Below are positions 39,501 through 50,092 of a DNA stretch of 58,980 nt, piece by piece. Made by a program: the position numbers and the translations under genes. The notes below the pieces were generated by a model that saw nothing but the letters and a program-made list of their open reading frames with translations, made no database searches and was not told the DNA's origin. The first letter of the stretch is position 1, and every line of letters begins with the position of its first letter. The DNA is taken from NCBI RefSeq assembly GCF_000315625.1, contig NW_005434447.1, positions 1 to 58,980 on the forward strand. Direction: 5' to 3'. The DNA is from Guillardia theta CCMP2712 (lineage: Eukaryota; Cryptophyceae; Pyrenomonadales; Geminigeraceae).

Positions 39501-41810
39501 GGTACCACAGAGGCACTCGTTCGTGGAGCCTGGTGGTGAGTATGGCCTTGCGGAGGGACACGATGTGCACAGATCCATTTGCACCGACTGCACCCACGAA
39601 CTTGCATAACTTGTAACGTACAACTCAGTAAAGTCACCATTGTACGCCATACCAGCTGGATTATAAAGTTGTGCACTCAACGCAACCGCATTGTTTGCAT
39701 AACCCCCGGTCCCCGAACCGACGACAAACGTCATCGACCAGTCAGATCGTCTTATCATCGCAATTCTATGACAACTCCAAACGGAGACAAAAAGATATTG
39801 TTCATCTGGTGAGAGGATAATGTATGCAGGGACGTTAAGCCCCGCCGCTGGCCCGACACCGCTCGAGCACGCTGCGTTTCCCGCTGTTCCGACCACAGTT
39901 CTCATTGACCCAGCATTGATATCTATCTCTACGATGACATGATTGCCTTGATTGGCTACATACAAAAAATTGTTGTCTTTAGTAATGACTAAGCCACTGG
40001 GACTGGAAAGTGGAGTTCCCGAGAAAGGGCTTGTGGTATTTCCCGAGATGAAATCCACAAACCGGATTTGATTGTTTGAGTAGTCACAGACGTACATCTT
40101 CGTCTCGTCGCCATGCAAAAACTTGAAATCCCAAATAGAACTGAAACGAGCCGTGGCCAAATTCCCTATCGCATTAGCCGTCCCAGCAGTAGATCCACAC
40201 GTGCCGACGAGGGTTGAATAGACAGAATTCTTGTATTGCCTTATGCATCTTAAACTATCCAAGGAATAGATGATTGTATCTCCCGCCAAATTCACATAGA
40301 TCCCACGAACAGTGGCCGCACCTGCCCCAGTGTCTGATACAACCGTTTGAACATAGTTCCCGCCATTCAACAAGATTGCACGCACGTGGCTTGGATAGTC
40401 ACCGACGTACATGACGCCATTCCTGTAGAACAGGGGGACATTCAACCCGTTGAACTGAGCAGCCGCACCAAATCCATCCTGAACCGTCTTGCCAAGGACA
40501 CCATTCCCTGCCACCAGCGCCACGTTCGAAAACTTCGGAGCCCCCGGACTCGCATAGCTCCCCGCCGCACACACACTCGCAGCATCGCACCCAGACCCAC
40601 CGTTCGCCACCCCATACGCCGGACTTCCACGTAGTTTTTCAAGCATTGTGCACATTTGAGTCTCAACACGATCATGCCTGAACCACCGCTTCCACCGTTG
40701 TCACTGACATATCCTCCACCGCCCCCACCCCCAGTGCCTGGACTACCGTCTCCACCAGGCCCTGAGCTCAAGCTACTGCTTCCCGGTGAAATACCACCAG
40801 CACCACCAGGGCAAGTGCCTGTGTTGAGTTGATGACATGACCCGCCCCCGCCCCCACCCATACCTCCTGGGTGTCACACCTCGAAGATTCTCGAGTGGAC
40901 CTTCAAGCGCAGTTCAATAAGAACTCACGTTGGATTTCTCTACTAAGAGGGAAAGCGGTGAAACAGAAGGAGATCTAACTCTCTTTTATTTCTTTCACAC
41001 ACACACACAAAACAAGACAAGACGATACACACAAAGACGTCTCAACAATCGTGGCACACACACGAAAGGGGAAGAGGACCACCTAGCTCTGACGAGTTTC
41101 ATCCTTTTATAGCTTCGAGGAATGAGCCAGGGGTGCCGTCTCTTGGCTACAGAAAGGAGGGGTGTCCTGTTCTTGGAAGTTGACAAGCATCCCTTCTGAC
41201 CTTCGAGAGGATACCATGCTCTCTCGCAGGGTAAGAGAACCCCGTCCTTGCATGGTAGCAAGCTGCTTCCAACGGGTCGTACTCCACAAGACGCACCCCT
41301 TCTGTTTACCTTGTAAGTCCCCACGGGTACACGGTTGCTGCAACAAAGGCCTCCACAGGGGTCCTTTCAGCAGCTTCACACTGGAGTAGAGTATCCTGGG
41401 TCATCCAGGAGAAGTCAGCTTCGAATACGAGTACGAGACAGCCAACTGTCCTTTCATCCTGATAGGCCTTTGTCTGACTCGGGCTCGGTTCCTATGAGCT
41501 CTGACACTGGGACCCCATTGTACCCAGTTCCACTATAAGTGTAAAAATTACCCGAGCCACCACCACCCCAATAATAACCATTTCCGTCTATATCGATCAT
41601 AATGCCATCTCCCCCGTTTCCAAATGTAGTTTTATCCGCAACATTCCCTGGTTTCGCCGCACCACCGGAATCCTTCTTCACGATGGGTGCGATTTTTCTT
41701 CCAGTGTTCTGTTTGAGAACGCCGAAGTTGGCTACTAAGAAGACGACAGCGACTGTCTGCGCGATGATTGCCAAAACGAAGGTGCTTATTGTAGAGGGTT
41801 CAACGGTCAT
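33531..41810 (-). CDS. Giant glycine-rich/NHL/cysteine-rich surface protein, interrupted by a solo LTR
   Basis: The first exon-like frame (41810) begins MTVEPSTISTFVLAIIAQTVAVVFLVANFGVL, a signal anchor, then a Gly-rich start (GNGGDGIMIDIDGNGYYWGGGGSG). The frame is split by the LTR at 40872-41506; without it and one 5-bp repeat the reading continues in phase. A further one-base change near 40645 (AAAAA) leads into the 2374-residue frame, which contains NHL-like propellers (VALVAGNGVLG, FLYVANQGNHVIVEID), at least four large glycine-rich modules ending GVVILK-L or similar, and CSACPSSRPY-type Cys modules, finishing with GCC2-like repeats. Such proteins look like extracellular or cell-wall components of algae. 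The allele may be inactive here. Confidence 0.65.
40872..41506 (-). mobile_element. Solo LTR (635 bp) with 5-bp target duplication CCCAG
   Basis: On the minus strand it begins TGTCAGAGC and ends GGTGTGACA (TGTCA...TGACA inverted ends). It is flanked by identical CCCAG copies (plus-strand CTGGG at 40867-40871 and 41507-41511). It holds CTATAAAAGG at about 41103-41112 (TATA) and AATAAA at about 40985-40990 (poly-A), followed by a CA-repeat. No internal retroelement sequence is present, so it arose by LTR-LTR recombination. Removing it and one CCCAG restores the glycine-rich frame on both sides. Superfamily (Ty1/copia or Ty3/gypsy) cannot be told from the LTR alone. Confidence 0.9.
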
Positions 41811-41879
41811 CGAGCCCCACTGTTTATTGGCTGAACGATACGTTTTCTCAAATACTCGACGAGTAAAAAACCTTCTTCT

Positions 41880-42361
41880 CTACATTTCCTCCAAGGTTGT
41901 GGTCACGTTCAGCGTGCAAAATCTTCCAAATGGGAAGACTTCACATTTCATCCCAACACCACAATCCTCGTCTTTTTGGCATGGCAACAAGTGCATGCCG
42001 AATCCTCTCAAGATCACTGCGCGACGGAATGCGTTTGGCACGGATATCTCGTCTCTATTTGTTTCGTCACCCATGTTTGCGGCCAGCGGTCTGGCGTTAA
42101 CGGCCTGTCTTGAAAACACGACGAAGGAGAGCCCGTGCTTGCGTTGCTGTTGATCCGGGGAGTGTGGGGGGTTGGTGTCAATGGGTTTGGTGCAACAAGG
42201 GATTTCGATGCATTCTGCAGCCTCAGCACGTCCTCTGCCTTGAATGCCCAAGTTCTCTTGAGCACTCTATGCGATGTACGCTTTTCCTGGGACAGGGTGT
42301 TTGGGAGAGTACTTGTGAATATGGTGCAGAGGAAGAGACAAGACAATGAGCGAATTTTCAT
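41880..42361 (-). CDS. Small secreted protein with dickkopf/WAP-like four-Cys cluster, two exons
   Basis: MKIRSLSCLFLCTIFTSTLPNTLSQEKR is a signal peptide. The first exon (42361-42197) is followed by a 92-bp intron (42105-42196, GTTGCA...CAAGACAG) that joins in phase to a second exon carrying LLPCQKDEDCGVGMKCEVFPFGRFC (split here: PCQKDEDCGVGMKC then EVFPFGRFC). C-x5-C-x5-C-x8-C with DxDCGxGxxC is the pattern of dickkopf/WAP/EB modules. Spliced length is 129 residues. Its ATG overlaps the ATG of the receptor gene on the other strand. Confidence 0.6.
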
Positions 42362-44081
42362 GCTTCTTTTGTCATCGTTGGTTCGAGTGGCTGGGGAGTA
42401 CAGGGTTGAGGGTGGTGGGTGTGGTGGTGTGAGTGGGGGGGAGTGTGGTGGGAACTGCACGTTGCGTGGTATGGAGGAGTGTGGTGATGGTACGTACCTT
42501 CGGGGGTGCGGTGGTGGGGCTCCGGGGGAGTGTGTTGCGTGCCGGGGGCCCTGTGGGTCGGGTGAGGTGGAGGTAGCGGGGTGCCGTGGGTGGGGGGATA
42601 GGGAGTGCGGTGTTTGCGGTGTTTGCGGTGCGGGGAAGTATCGTTCGTCTTGTTTGGGGGGTGTGAAGGAGTGTTTGGATTGCCGTGAGTGTGGTTCTGG
42701 GGAGTACGAATTGTCAGGGTGTGAGGATGGTGTGTTTGACCGTGAGTGCGGGGGTTGTTTGGAGGTGGCGAGTGTGGAGTGTGGGGATGGGGAGTACCTT
42801 TTTGGTTGTGGGGTTGGGAGTCGGGGGGAGTGCGTGAGATGTGTGGATTGCAGCGCTGGGGAGTACAGGGTTGAGGGTGGTGGGTGTGGTGGTGTGAGTG
42901 CGGGGGAGTGTGGGAACTGCACGTTGCGTGGTATGGAGGAGTGTGGTGATGGTACGTACCTTCGGGGGTGCGGTGGTGGGGCTTTGGGGGAGTGTGTTGC
43001 GTGCCGGGGGGCCTGTGGGTCGGGTGAGGTGGAGGTAGCGGGGTGCCGTGGGTGGGGGGATAGGGAGTGCGTTGTTTGCGGTGTTTGCGGTGCGGGGGAG
43101 TACCTGTCGTCTTGTTTGGGAGGTGTTGCGACCTGTTCGTTTTGCCGTGAGTGTGGTTCTGGGGAGTATGAGTCATTGTCTTGTGGTGGTGGGCATGATC
43201 GTGATTGTGGTAATTGTTCGGGGCTTGCTTCAGGGTGCAGCGGAGTTCTTCTTGGGTGTGGTTTTGGTTTGTTGGGGGAGTGCCACAATTCGCTTCAAGT
43301 GGTGGTGTCATTGAGAGTTGTTTTGGAGGCCACAGGGGAGCCCGGTGTTTTGGAGATTGGAGCAGTGAGGCGTATTGTTTCGTTGGAGTTTGGTGTTGTG
43401 GAGCTTTGGGTGACGGTGGGTGTTGAGCGGGCGGGTGTTTTTTGGGTTGTTGTTGTGGATGTGAACATGGACCTTATGAAGCTTCTGCTGTCAGTGCCCA
43501 GGTGCTTGTATTGTTTCATTCTGTGGGTGGAGTGAGAGTGTAGTTGCAGGCTTATTTCGACTGGGCTTGAGGCATCTCGGTCTTCGATTAGTGACAGGCT
43601 ATCTGGGGAGGGGATTGCTGTGGTGTCGGTGACTGCGGAGGGGCGGTCATTTTTGTCGCCGGTGAGTGAGTGCGAGGATGTTTTTGTCTGGGTGTTGTGA
43701 CTTTTTTTGCGGCAGGTGCTCAATCCAACAGTGATGTGAGTGTTTTTGTTTTTCTTTGTTTTGTTTTGTTTTTGTTTTGTTTTGTTTTTGTTTTGTTTTC
43801 GTTTTGTTTTGTTTTGTTTTGTTTTTGTTGTTGTTGTTGTGTGTTTTTGTTTACGTTTTGTTTGAGACTGTTTTTTTGGCAGGATTGGGTTGGGGGTGGC
43901 TATATTTTGTTGTTGTTGTTGTGTGTGCTGTGTTTTGGTTGTGAGGAGGCTGCGGGATTACGTGGGGAGTGAAGATTTCGAGTGGGTGCCTCCGAATGGG
44001 GAGCTTCATGCTAGGTATCGAAGGCCAGTTGTGGGGCGTGTGTGTGAGAAGTGTGGTGGTGGGAGAGTTGTTTGGGTCTAG
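42360..44081 (+). CDS. Single-pass receptor with TNFR-like Cys-rich ectodomain, four exons
   Basis: From MLLLSSLVRVAG (short signal peptide) the first exon carries two copies of a 155-residue cysteine-rich block (465-bp direct repeat starting at 42391 and 42856), with CxxC modules such as GECVACRGPCGSGEVEV. Introns 43502-43549, 43662-43715 and 43736-43882 (48, 54 and 147 bp, the last T-rich) are GT-AG and in phase. Exon 4 supplies a TM segment (IGLGVAIFCCCCCVCCVLVV) followed by RRLRD and a cytoplasmic tail ending CEKCGGGRVVWV. Cys-rich ectodomain, TM and short tail match TNFR-type receptors; signalling is unproven. Exon 3 is only 20 bp. Confidence 0.8.
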
Positions 44082-44164
44082 AGTTTGAATTTTTTCAACT
44101 ATTTGAAATATATATCGTTGGAGTTTTTGTTCAAGGGGGAGTGCTTTTTTGACTGTGTGTGTGG

Positions 44165-47100
44165 ATGTCGAGTGAAGATGAATCAGAGGAGAGTGCATTG
44201 CAAAGTGAGCTTGCTGATCTTCTGAAGAAGAATGATTTTGATGGTGGTGCTGTGGTTAAGAAGATCGATTCTATGTTGGATGACGATGTTTTTGCGGAGA
44301 GCAATAGTTTTGACGATGATTTCCTCAACGGTGGTGGTGAGGTTGGGCTGAAGGACTACATCAGTCATCTTGAGAGTCTGCAGGATAAGAAGGGGATGTT
44401 GAGTTTACGTTATTTGCGTGCTTTGAAGGGTTTCTTGACTGGGACTGGGTCTGGGTCTGCGGGTGTAACTGAGTCTGGGTCTGGGTCTGGGTCTGGGTCT
44501 GGGTCTGGGTTTGGGTCTGGGTTTGGGTCTGGGTCTGGGTCTGGGTCTGCGGGTGTAACTGGGTCTGGGTCTGGGTCTGGGTCTGGGTTTGGTGGTGTTG
44601 GTGATGCAGTGTTGAGGGGAGGGGGTGTTGGGGGTGAGGTGCCTGGTGCTGTTCCGAATGATGAGGGAGTGGGTGTTGGGGGTGAAGCTTTGGGTGATAA
44701 TTTGAATGATGAGATGACCTCCTCCTATTATCTTTCAATCAGGGAATGTGGTGCAATGTTCGATGAGGTGTTGCAGGACAGTTCTTTGGGGGATGAGAAG
44801 AAGAACCTCGCGCTGCAGTGTCATCTCCTGAAGCTGTGCTACCTGTCGGCTGGGTGTATGAGTTTTGAGACTTTGCGGGTCAAGTGTCAGGTTTTGAAGA
44901 ATAGGTCTAAAGGGGTCCCAGGGAATGTTCCATATGTTCCAAATAGTCTAAATCAGAAACCGCCAGAGGAATTTTTTGGGATTCTGATGAGATGTGTGCG
45001 AACTCAAAAACCTTTGCCGACGCGGTGGTTTGAGGACTTGGAGAGAAGGATTGGGAATCAGGGCAATAAGGGCAGTGACAAGGGCAAAAAGGGCAGTGAC
45101 AAGGGCAACAAGGGCAGTGAAGAGGGCAATAAGGGCATTGACGAGGGCAAGTTTGTTCGTGAACATGACAAGATCAGGACTACGATAGACCTGATTCGTG
45201 GGGGTCTATGTCTTATGTATCCGGATGAGCTGCTGGTCGATTCATTGATATGTTTGCGGAAGTACCGGAGGAGGCGCATAGTTGGTTATGTGGGGAGCGC
45301 TCTTCATGATGAGTTCTTTGATGTGCTCGACTGTGTTACGGGTCTGATGGAGCAGGGTGTTTTTGACCTTGGGTTATTCGATCCTGTGTTTGAGGGGGGT
45401 TCATCGGAGGTGAAGGTTACGAGTGTGAGATCTGTGGAGAAGTTGCTGCGGGAGTGTGTGGGTGAACAGAAGGGTCTTTTGGCACGGGTGCGTGGGGTAT
45501 CGTTGCTTCATGCCCTGGTGGGGGACTTTGGTGCTGCTCTTGTGGGTGATGATATGGATGATTCTTTTGAGGTTGGGGAAGTGTGTAGGAGGCTTTCTGC
45601 TCTTACGCACGACAAGAAGAGTTTGGTTGAGTGCATGGAGGGGATCGGGGGGTTGATTAAGCAGGGTGTGGGTGTGGATGGTGTTGTAGCCTGTGCGAGG
45701 GGTGTGGGTGTGGATTGGTTCGTGCAGTCGGTGAAGCATGCGCTTGGGAAGAGGGATGTGAGTGATGCGGAGTGGTGGCAGCAGGGTATGGTGTGTGTGT
45801 GTGAGAGATGGAGGGAACTTTTTTCAGGGGCCAGATGAGGAAGATACGCCGACTTCTTGGGGATATGAACAATGATGTGGACGGTGCAGAAGCGGAGTTG
45901 TTGCAGGTTGTGGAAGAGCTATGTGGGATGAGGTCGTACTATGGGTATGCGCACGGGGACGATCTGTACGATCTGTGGGATTATGTTTTTGGCTTGGATG
46001 ACAAACGCAGAAAGGCTGTGCATGTGTTGTCTGCGATGATGTCCATGATGGAAGAAAACCAAGACAAGTTTGTGAGCATGATATCACTGCAGGAGCTGAG
46101 GCGACAGCTTCGGTGTGTGGGGGGTGTGGAGTGGATTGGATCTTTGATAACCGTGGGGGTGGGAGTTGGAGTTGATGACAGGGGTGACGGTGGGGTGGTG
46201 TCTTTGGGGGAGGATGCTTCTTTGTGTGAGGATTTGGATCAGAGCGAGGTTGACAAAAAGAACCACGAGAATCAGCGGGGAATTCTTGAGGCCCTGTTGT
46301 CTACGGCTCAGGTCGCATGGATACGCAGTTGTGATGTGGTTTTACAGAGGTTCGAGGGTAAAAAGTGGGTGGGCAGCGGTGATTTGGATGGTGTGTGGGG
46401 GATGAGTCTGGAGGAACTTATTTTGGTGCTTAGGGGGTGGGATCGTAAGGGGGATCTTCTACCGAAAGACTTTTTCTTGGCGTTGAAGTCGGCGTTGCAG
46501 AAGGATGCGTATCTTCCCAAGGAGATTCGACGGCAGCAGAGTGCTTGTTTAGCACAATACAAGGGGGAAATGTGCCTTTCGGTGGCGAAGGGGGTGCGGG
46601 ATTATTTCGAGTGTGAGATTTTGAATCAAGTGGAGCTAAAGATGAGGAAGCTTCTAAGGGCTCTGGACCATGTCACATCTGTCATTGAGTGTGGTTTTTT
46701 TGAGTTTGCGGGTCCGGCTGTGTTGGACGAGGGGTCTTCATCGGTGGTGGAAGTGTTGCGTGCGTTTGAATCAAATCTGCAGCTGGGGAAGGGGGTGCGT
46801 GTGGGCAGGCCGAGGAGTTTGCTGCGGGGGTTGATGTCGGATTTTTCGCAAAGTCTTTCTGGGCTGGGTGGTCGGGATTTAAGGTCGAGCACCCTGTGGA
46901 GATCTGTTGTTGCAAGCTTGAGTTCGTTGACGCATGACAAGAATACCTTCAATGAATGCATTAAATTGATGGGGTCCTTTGCGGCGAGTTCAGATGGGTT
47001 ATGGCGTTTTGAGAGTGATATCTTGAGTCATGCGCCTGGTTGGTTCCGGGAGGGGGTTGTGAAGTCTTTGAAGAACAGGTGTGGGGTATCGAAGCTTGTG

Positions 47101-48325
47101 TGGTGGACGGGGGCCATGGTGCATGTGTGGGAGAGGTGGCTTAGGCTTCACTTTGAGCGTGAGAATGGGCTTTTGCTGGAGACGATGCGGGATGGGGGTG
47201 ATGCAGGGGATGGGGAGACGTGGAGATTTAAGCTTTTCAACACCTTGCGTCAGCTGCACAAGTTCGGATCTTACTACGGGTATGCGCACGGGTGGGATCT
47301 GTACGACGTTGACGTGGGGGAGGGGAGTTTGGGGGGGTCGAGGAAGGCGATTGTGGCGAAGATGGAGGCGTGCCAGCCGAGGCTTATGAACATGGCGTCT
47401 CAGACAGCTTTGAGGGAGAAGTTGGAGCAGGAGGCTGGGGGTGCGGAAGCGCTAAAGAAGCAATACGATGCGGCTGTGGAGAAGGAGAAGGAGAAGGAGA
47501 AGGAGAAGGAGAAGGAGAAGGGAAGGAGAAGGAGAAGGAGAAGGAGAAGGGGGAGGAGAAGGAGGAGGAGGATGAGGAGGATGAGGAGGATGTGGAAAAG
47601 AAGAAGAAGAAGAAGCAGGAGAAGAAGGAGAAGAAGGAGAAGGCGAGGAAGGAGAAGGAGGAAGCCGAGATGAAGAGGCAGGAAGCCGAGATGAAGAAGC
47701 CGGAGGAGGTCGAGAGGAAGAAGGAGGAGGCCGATAGGAAGAAGCAGGAGGAGGTCGAGAGAAAGAAGCAGGAGGAGGTCGAGAGGAAGAAGCAGGAGGA
47801 GGTCGAGAGGAAGAAGCAGGAGGAGGTCGAGAGGAAGAAGCAGGAGGAGGTCGAGAGGAATCAGGGGGAGGGAAGGAGATGAAGGAGAAGGAGACTGAGA
47901 AGGTGAAGGAGAAGGAGACTGAGAAGGTGAAGGAGAAGGAGACTGAGAAGGTGAAGGAGAAGGAGACTGAGAAGGTGAAGGAGAAGGAGACTGAGAAGGA
48001 GAAGGAGACTGAGAAGGAGAAGGAGAAGGAGACTGAGAAGGAGAAGGGGAAGGAGACTGAGAAGGAGAAGGAGGCTGAGAAGGAGAAGGAGGCTGAGAAG
48101 GAGGCTGAGAAGGAGGCTGAGAAGGAGAAGGAGAAGGAGAAGGATTCGGCTGAGAAGAAGGACGAGTGGGGTGTGGACATTTGGGGGATTACGAGGCGGG
48201 CTGTAATTCTTTCCTTTATGGGGCTGCTTTGCACGTACATGTTGGAGGGTCAATTACAGAAGAGTGAGAGGGTCAAGAAGGGTGTGGAGTGGCCTTTCAA
48301 AGTTCCATTTCGAGGTCGGAGGTGA
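44165..48325 (+). CDS. Internally duplicated helical protein with K/E-rich stalk and C-terminal anchor
   Basis: From MSSEDESEESALQ, a GS-repeat linker (hexamer gggtct) leads to two homologous halves of about 450 residues. Shared blocks include CGMRSYYGYAHGDDLYD / KFGSYYGYAHGWDLYD, LTHDKxxxxEC and (W/C)ERW. The halves lie in different frames; a one-base change in the TTTTTT run near 45825 joins them. A highly charged EKEKEK / KKQEEVERKK / KEKETEK stalk then extends through further frame changes (all in gagaag repeats) to GVDIWGITRRAVILSFMGLLCTYML, a likely tail anchor. The halves match no known domain. Either one gene with repeat-driven sequencing errors or two to three adjacent genes. Confidence 0.55.
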
Positions 48326-48558
48326 TGAACGCCCATCGCTGCGTGGTCCTGGGGCTGACATGTTCGCAATGGTGTATTTGGGATTTTTCTTTTTTGTGGG
48401 CGATGGAGTGTGATTGGTCGGGGTTTACCACGACGAGAGGCTTGAGTATGTCGTAGAATGTTCTGTATGTTTTGTTAGAATATAGGGATGGAGCGTTTTT
48501 CGTTTTTCGTTTTCGTTTTTCTCGTTTCTCTCGTTTTTCTCGTTGGTGTGTGTGTGTG

Positions 48559-48605
<47 letters not shown>

Positions 48606-49213
48606 GTTCGTGTGTGTGTGTGTGTGTGTGTTGTTCGTGTGTGTGTTTTGTTCGTGTGTGTGTGTGTGTCGTTGTGTGTGTGTGTGTGTACCTGAGGTCT
48701 TGTTCGAGTGTACTTATCTTTGTCTCTTGTAATTCGATGAGTTGTACGAGATCTCTTATCTTCCTGTTTCTGTATTCTGGGAATGTCATGACGATATGCT
48801 GTTGTTTTCAATCGTTCAGTGTTGGGTGGTGGTGGAGTGTGCAGGGGGGTACTGACGATAGAGTAGTCGGCGATTCTCCGATAGGTGATGCAGATTGAGT
48901 GTATTTGATCTATTATCCTATTCCTCATGTATGTGTTGGGGTAGTCGTGGAGTGCGAGTTCGAGGTTGCAGTAGTACAGCCTGTGCTCTATTGTGTCTCT
49001 TTGTAATTGTACGAGTTGTTCGCATGTGACGTTCTGGGCCTTCCAATGGTGGAGCATGTTGAGGGACAGCTTGATGAGCGCTATGAGCCTTTTGATTATG
49101 GTGACGACGACTCTCCCGATCGGGGACATCTTTTTTGTGAATCTTGTGAGCATTTCAGCCAGTTGGGGATTGCATGAGTGTTGTTTTTGTTTTTTTGTTG
49201 GTCGGATATACAT
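48297..49213 (-). CDS. Three-exon helical protein; (CA)n microsatellite in intron 2
   Basis: ATG at 49213 (MYIRPTKKQKQHSCN). Exon 1 has a helical segment (RVVVTIIKRLIALIKLSL) and YYCNLELALHDYPNTYMRN. Intron 1 is 48799-48856 (58 bp, GTCAGT...ACAACAG). Exon 2 is a coiled-coil-like helix (LVQLIELQETKISTLEQDL). Intron 2 is 48463-48691 (229 bp) and contains the CA/TG microsatellite. Exon 3 is RTFYDILKPLVVVNPDQSHS to ITSDLEMEL. All junctions are in phase, and the unspliced frames are dominated by HTHT microsatellite translation. The 3' end overlaps the 3' end of the 44165 gene by 29 bases. Confidence 0.65.
48547..48690. repeat. (TG)n microsatellite
   Basis: TG-dinucleotide runs broken by cgttcg and ttgttcg spacers; it falls wholly inside an intron of the minus-strand gene. 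Confidence 0.95.
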
Positions 49214-49231
49214 TTCAAAGTTTGAGCATGT

Positions 49232-49945
49232 TCATCCCCCGAATGTGCTTTTTAAGGATCTTTGGTGTGCGGTGAAGGACCCTTGGCAGACGACCGCGCC
49301 GCAGGCGCAAGAAACCTTGGCCCGCCTGCGTGCACGTTTTTCCTCCAGCTGTCGATGCAGCATCTGCCTCTCCAAGTCAAGCTCCCACTGCCTCTCCATG
49401 TCTCGCTTTCTCGCGAACGCGTCATCGATGTCATCGGAATCCAGGTATTTCCCCGATATCGCCTCAATATCGGACTTGAGAAACTTTCTCCTGTATTGCA
49501 GAACCCTGCACGGGAGATGCGCGTACTGGTTCCGTTCGAGTTCGTATGCCACATCGATGATCCTCTCCCCAACTGTCTCGAAAATGAAGCAATTCTTGCA
49601 CATTCTGATGGACCAGCCCTCGTACACTGTACGACACTTCCTACCACACAACATGCAGCCCCCGAACGAGTAGAGGGAGAGCAGGCGCATGTCACTGTGC
49701 CGTTTGGGCCTTTCCCACAGCACAGCCCCCCACTGCAGGCCCATTGCACGAATCATCTCCGAGTGAGCCTCGCGGCACCTCTCCAGGCGTTTCTGTATCA
49801 GTTGGCGACAGACTCTCTCGCCTTGTAGGATGTGCTGGATGCTTTTGCACGTCATGGAAAGGCAGACGATCTGACGGTTGGGAAGGGAATTCAGCAAATA
49901 GCTCACAAGATCGGATGTGCAACACGACAAGATGTTGATCCCCAT
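49232..49945 (-). CDS. F-box-like protein with Cys pairs
   Basis: Start MGINILSCCTSDLVSYLLNSLPNRQIVCLSMTCKSIQHIL: SDLVSYLLNSLPNRQIVCLSMTCKSI fits the F-box pattern (L-x-x-L-x-x-...-C-x-x-W/I). The start at 50062 would add a hydrophobic stretch and is less likely. Then CMLCGRKCRTVYEGWSIRMCKNC, a four-Cys zinc-finger-like module, and a charged helix (KRDMERQWELDLERQMLHRQLEEKRARR), ending with CACGAVVC. F-box proteins recruit substrates to SCF ligases; no Skp1 or Cullin context is visible. About 237 residues, single exon. Confidence 0.55.
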   Translation of the reverse strand: MGINILSCCTSDLVSYLLNSLPNRQIVCLSMTCKSIQHILQGERVCRQLIQKRLERCREAHSEMIRAMGLQWGAVLWERPKRHSDMRLLSLYSFGGCMLCGRKCRTVYEGWSIRMCKNCFIFETVGERIIDVAYELERNQYAHLPCRVLQYRRKFLKSDIEAISGKYLDSDDIDDAFARKRDMERQWELDLERQMLHRQLEEKRARRRAKVSCACGAVVCQGSFTAHQRSLKSTFGG

Positions 49946-50092
49946 ACTCTGTCGTTTTTTTGAACCACACAAGGTGTTGTGTTTGTTTGATCGATTCATT
50001 GAACACAAACAGAAAAAAATCAAAACAGCGAACAAATGACTCGTTTTGGGCCAGGAGAACATTCAACAAAAAAAACAATCAACAATCGTTGA

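Noticed and set aside
34882-39609. Numerous plus-strand Pro/His-rich frames opposite the giant gene
   Set aside because: They are complements of glycine-rich modules (GGX codons give PPX/HHX); the minus strand has a continuous 2374-residue frame with conserved modules.
42358-43311. Long minus-strand frames opposite the receptor ectodomain
   Set aside because: They are antisense shadows of the Cys-rich GC-biased repeats, rich in His/Pro/Thr without any domain; only the short exon starting at 42361 is supported.
47452-48253. Minus-strand SFSFS and LLLLS frames opposite the K/E stalk
   Set aside because: They are the complement of gagaag repeats.
48547-48690. Coding HTHT/CVCV repeat protein
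   Set aside because: The TG run is bounded by good splice sites that join two coding exons in phase.
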